Program-made: the position numbers and the translations under genes
Origin: CAVVST01 sp963750995
GTDB lineage: Bacteria > Acidobacteriota > Vicinamibacteria > Vicinamibacterales > UBA2999
Assembly (NCBI GenBank): GCA_963750995.1
Contig: CAVVST010000002.1
Location: forward strand, 620,001 to 684,000
Length of the DNA: 64,000 nt
Reading direction: 5' to 3'
Notes under the pieces: generated by a model
Told to the model about the DNA's origin: nothing
The model's input: the letters and a program-made list of their open reading frames with translations, nothing else
The model's database searches: none
Part shown: piece by piece, positions 61,550-64,000 of the stretch
Position numbering within the stretch: position 1 is the first letter of the stretch
Layout of the letters: each line of letters opens with the position of its first letter

Positions 61550-63706
61550 TCAGCGCCGCGACGCGGTGCTGAGCACGCCGCCGCCGTACAGCCGCCGATA
61601 GTCGTCCGCCGTCCCGAGAATCCGCTTCACATAGTTCTGCGTCTCGGGAAACGGGATGTCGTCGATGAACTCGTCCTGGTCGAAACCGGGCCGTTCCGCG
61701 ATCCAGCGCGCAATCCGGTGCTCGCCGGCGTTATAGCTCGCCAGCGCGTAATGGGCTCCGCCGAATCGCTCGACCAGATCCTTGAAATAGCGCATGCCCA
61801 GCCGGACGTTGGTTTCGGGTTGCGTCAGGATCCGGCTGGAATACCGGATGCCGAGTTTCGACGCGTAGCGGCGCGCCGTAGACGGAATCAGCTGCATCAG
61901 ACCCACGGCATTGGCCGACGACCGCACGTCCGCCGTAAAAGTGGATTCCTGGGCGACGAGTGCCGTCATCAGCCACGGATCGAGGCCGTGCGCGTCCGAA
62001 TACTTCTTGATGATCGGGTAGTAGTCGATTGGAAAAATGATGCGCAGCACGTCCGGAGGCAGCTGCTCGCCGCCAGCGGCAAGAAACTGCGGATACGCCC
62101 GGCGCATCACCGTGATGGCGCCGCGAAGGTCGGCAAAGCGGTCGTCGGCGTTTTCCTCCATCGCACGGTTGTGGCGGAGCCAGGCCACCGTGGCCTGCAG
62201 CGCCGGCGAATCGCCCCACGCCCGCTTCGCATACTCGACTTCGCGGAGCGCGTCGTCGTAGAGCGCGGCCGCGCCGAGCGCCCGAATGGTCGATTCGGTC
62301 GGCACGAGCGGGTCAGGTTCCCCCTCGGCGCTGCGCTCGGCCGTGACGATCGGCGTGACTGGCGCTTCGCGCCGCTCGGCGAACAGGCGGGACGCCAGGC
62401 GCCCGTAGTACGAATTCTGGTAATCCGCGGCGACGACCCGGTACAGGGACGCGCCGGCGGACGTCTGGCCGAGCTGATCGCGCGACCGTGCCGCCCAATA
62501 CAGCCACGACGGCCGGTAGTCCGCGCGCGGAGAGGCAACGGCCGCGGTCTCGAAGACGTTCGCGGCCTGGGCAAGATCGCCCTGCTTGTAGGCGGCCCAG
62601 CCAATCTTCCACGCGGCGCGGTCCGAGTACTTGCCCCGCGGAAAGCGGCGCGTCAGCTCGCGGAAGACCAGGTCCGCCTGGTCGTCTTCCTCTTCGGTGA
62701 TGTAATGCGACGCCAGGTTATTGAGCGTCTCCTCTGCCCAGCTGCTGTCGGGAAAGTCGGCGACGAGCTGCCGCGCCAATGTGATGTAGGTCGTGCTGTC
62801 GCCGAGCGCACGGGTCGCGGTCAGGTGAAAGAAGCGCGCCTCGGCTTCGCGTGAGCCGTCGTCCAGGTACGGACGCAGGCCGTCGCGCGACGCCCGGTGC
62901 CGGCCAAGGTAGTAATCGCATTCGGCAAGGCGGAGCCCAACCAGCTCCGCCTGTTCCTTCGTCGCCGCACGCGCCAGCGGCTCAAAGGCGGCGCGCGCCT
63001 GAGCCCACCGCCGCGCCTGGAACAGTATTTCCGCGCGTTCGAGCTCGCGCTTGAATCGATCCGGCGCAATGCGCGATGCCGTTTCCAAACGCTCGATCGC
63101 CGACTGCGCGTCGGCGGCCTCGGTGGTAAGCGGATACTCGTAATAGACACGACGGTACGCCGCGAGCGCCTTTTCCGGCTCGGCGGCGGCCTCGAACGCC
63201 TGGCCAAGACGCAGCAACACCGCCTCGGGCGCGATCAGCGTCTCGTCGCTGAGGTCGTCGAGAATATCAGCGGCCTTTTTGGCATCGCCGCTGGCGAGAG
63301 CGGCCTGCGCACGACGAAGCGGTACCGCTTCCTTGAGGTAACCCTCCGCACGGTCGTCGAGTGCCGTCAGAATCACCTGGGCATCGTTGACGCGTCCCAG
63401 TTCGAGCAGCGCCACCGCGGCGTAATACCGCCCGTATTGCGCCAGCGGTGTGCCGGCGACCGCCGCGTCTGTCACGATCGGCAGCGCCGCGGCGAACTGT
63501 TCTTGCTCGATGAGCCGGACTGCTTTGGCGAGCTGCGCCGGGCTTGCGCTAGCGCGAGTGGTCGCGGACGGGAGAGGCGCGAGCCAGTAACGGGACGGCT
63601 GCGAGGGAAGGGGCGGATGGGAAGTGGTGGTCACGCGATCCTGCGCGCCAGCTGGTGCCCAGGACACGGCAATGGCCATCGCCACGATCAGCAGCGATGG
63701 CCGCAT
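61550..63706 (-). CDS. Soluble lytic murein transglycosylase (Slt70-like)
   Basis: About 718 residues with a signal peptide (LLIVAMAIAVSWAPAGAQ). A long superhelical TPR-like region (about 60-520) is followed by a C-terminal SLT domain with the catalytic Glu in LMTALVAQESTFTADVRSSA, then AVGLMQLIPSTARRYASKLG, NVRLGMRYFKDLVERFGGAH and ALASYNAGEHRIARWI. It cleaves glycan strands to anhydromuropeptides. The ATG at 63706 shares one base with the preceding stop (TGATG). Confidence 0.94.
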   Translation of the reverse strand: MRPSLLIVAMAIAVSWAPAGAQDRVTTTSHPPLPSQPSRYWLAPLPSATTRASASPAQLAKAVRLIEQEQFAAALPIVTDAAVAGTPLAQYGRYYAAVALLELGRVNDAQVILTALDDRAEGYLKEAVPLRRAQAALASGDAKKAADILDDLSDETLIAPEAVLLRLGQAFEAAAEPEKALAAYRRVYYEYPLTTEAADAQSAIERLETASRIAPDRFKRELERAEILFQARRWAQARAAFEPLARAATKEQAELVGLRLAECDYYLGRHRASRDGLRPYLDDGSREAEARFFHLTATRALGDSTTYITLARQLVADFPDSSWAEETLNNLASHYITEEEDDQADLVFRELTRRFPRGKYSDRAAWKIGWAAYKQGDLAQAANVFETAAVASPRADYRPSWLYWAARSRDQLGQTSAGASLYRVVAADYQNSYYGRLASRLFAERREAPVTPIVTAERSAEGEPDPLVPTESTIRALGAAALYDDALREVEYAKRAWGDSPALQATVAWLRHNRAMEENADDRFADLRGAITVMRRAYPQFLAAGGEQLPPDVLRIIFPIDYYPIIKKYSDAHGLDPWLMTALVAQESTFTADVRSSANAVGLMQLIPSTARRYASKLGIRYSSRILTQPETNVRLGMRYFKDLVERFGGAHYALASYNAGEHRIARWIAERPGFDQDEFIDDIPFPETQNYVKRILGTADDYRRLYGGGVLSTASRR

Positions 63707-64000
63707 CACATGGCGCTTTCGCCGGTAACGCCGGGCGGCGACGCCTGCGAGGGCGTGAGACCGGTGACCTGGCAGATCGTCATCGCTTCCAGAACCCGGC
63801 CCGCATGCCGGACGAGCAGTTCGAGCGCCTGGTTCGCTTCAGCAGACAAAGGCGCGGCGGTCGAAAGTACGGCGACGACTTGCCCACCGACGACGATCGG
63901 AAACGCTGCCGCGTCGGCCTCGACGACCGGGGCTCGTTGATGCGTCGCGCTGGCTGCGAGCCTGGCCTGGTCCGAGGACACCTCGGCGCGTGACGGATAG
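63706..64000 (-). CDS. GAF-like domain protein (partial, C-terminal end)
   Basis: The open frame enters from the right edge. Its end includes AAAFPIVVGGQVVAVLSTAA then NQALELLVRHAGRVLEAMTI, the final strands and helix of a GAF-like sensory domain, and closes SPPGVTGESAM. The start and most domains are outside the window. It is coupled to the transglycosylase gene by a 1-bp overlap. Confidence 0.6.
   Translation of the reverse strand, partial: YPSRAEVSSDQARLAASATHQRAPVVEADAAAFPIVVGGQVVAVLSTAAPLSAEANQALELLVRHAGRVLEAMTICQVTGLTPSQASPPGVTGESAM

Overview
The window is 64 kb of dense, GC-rich bacterial chromosome with no phage, integrase, transposase or CRISPR array. Two lipid A genes (lpxB, lpxD), several secreted beta-barrel candidates and a PQQ dehydrogenase indicate a Gram-negative cell. 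The gene mix (osmoprotectant permease-binding protein fusion, M16 pair, erythromycin esterase/phosphoribosyltransferase/Hsp20 cluster) fits Acidobacteriota, probably a Vicinamibacteria-like lineage. That placement is inferred from gene content, not from a phylogeny.

Layout. 0-7 kb (minus): acnA, a frameshifted queG, yqgE, an M49-like metallopeptidase and a PQQ dehydrogenase that leaves the window. 7.0-7.33 kb: an array of 9-bp repeats, direct then inverted. 7.3-9.6 kb: an OpuC-type osmoprotectant importer. 9.7-12.2 kb: a Gln/Gly-rich small protein, then a three-gene secreted operon with a matrixin-type protease. 12.2-18.9 kb: lpxB, an M16 peptidase pair, an outer-membrane protein and lpxD. 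18.9-24.8 kb: membrane proteins, a 5'-nucleotidase, endonuclease IV and the amrA/amrB pair. 24.9-31.9 kb: gatCA, surE, rpoZ, hsp20, dnaK, a second hsp20 and a YmdB-type phosphoesterase. 31.9-37 kb: xseA-xseB-ispA, tlyA, nadK and a PhyH-type oxygenase. 37.1-41 kb: PP2C phosphatase, Ser/Thr kinase and an FHA-GAF-HD-GYP protein. 41-45 kb: mltG, ruvX, envC, a degenerate S41 protein and tRNA-Val. 45-53.2 kb: thrS-infC-rpmI-rplT-pheS-pheT, zapB-like/zapA, 6S RNA and thiL. 53.2-56.4 kb: a 3D-domain protein and a decayed stress/hydrolase cluster. 56.4-64 kb: a heterodimeric ABC exporter, a beta-barrel protein, a methyltransferase, a lytic transglycosylase and a partial GAF protein.

Genes are mostly in tightly coupled operons with 1-4 bp ATGA or TGATG overlaps. 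Seven otherwise conserved genes (queG, xseA, ispA, pheS, an alpha/beta hydrolase, one ABC half-transporter, a methyltransferase) each carry one single-base frameshift. PheS is essential, so most of these are probably consensus indels in the assembly rather than real lesions. They are annotated at full length with the break located.

The most unusual content is non-coding. Several gaps are filled by short-period degenerate repeats (7, 8 or 23-24 bp units). Four of these arrays are two-armed inverted structures. Two further arrays lie inside signal-peptide coding sequence. A separate family of short palindromes with a CCTTYAGG-like core sits at gene 3' ends and sometimes supplies the stop codon.
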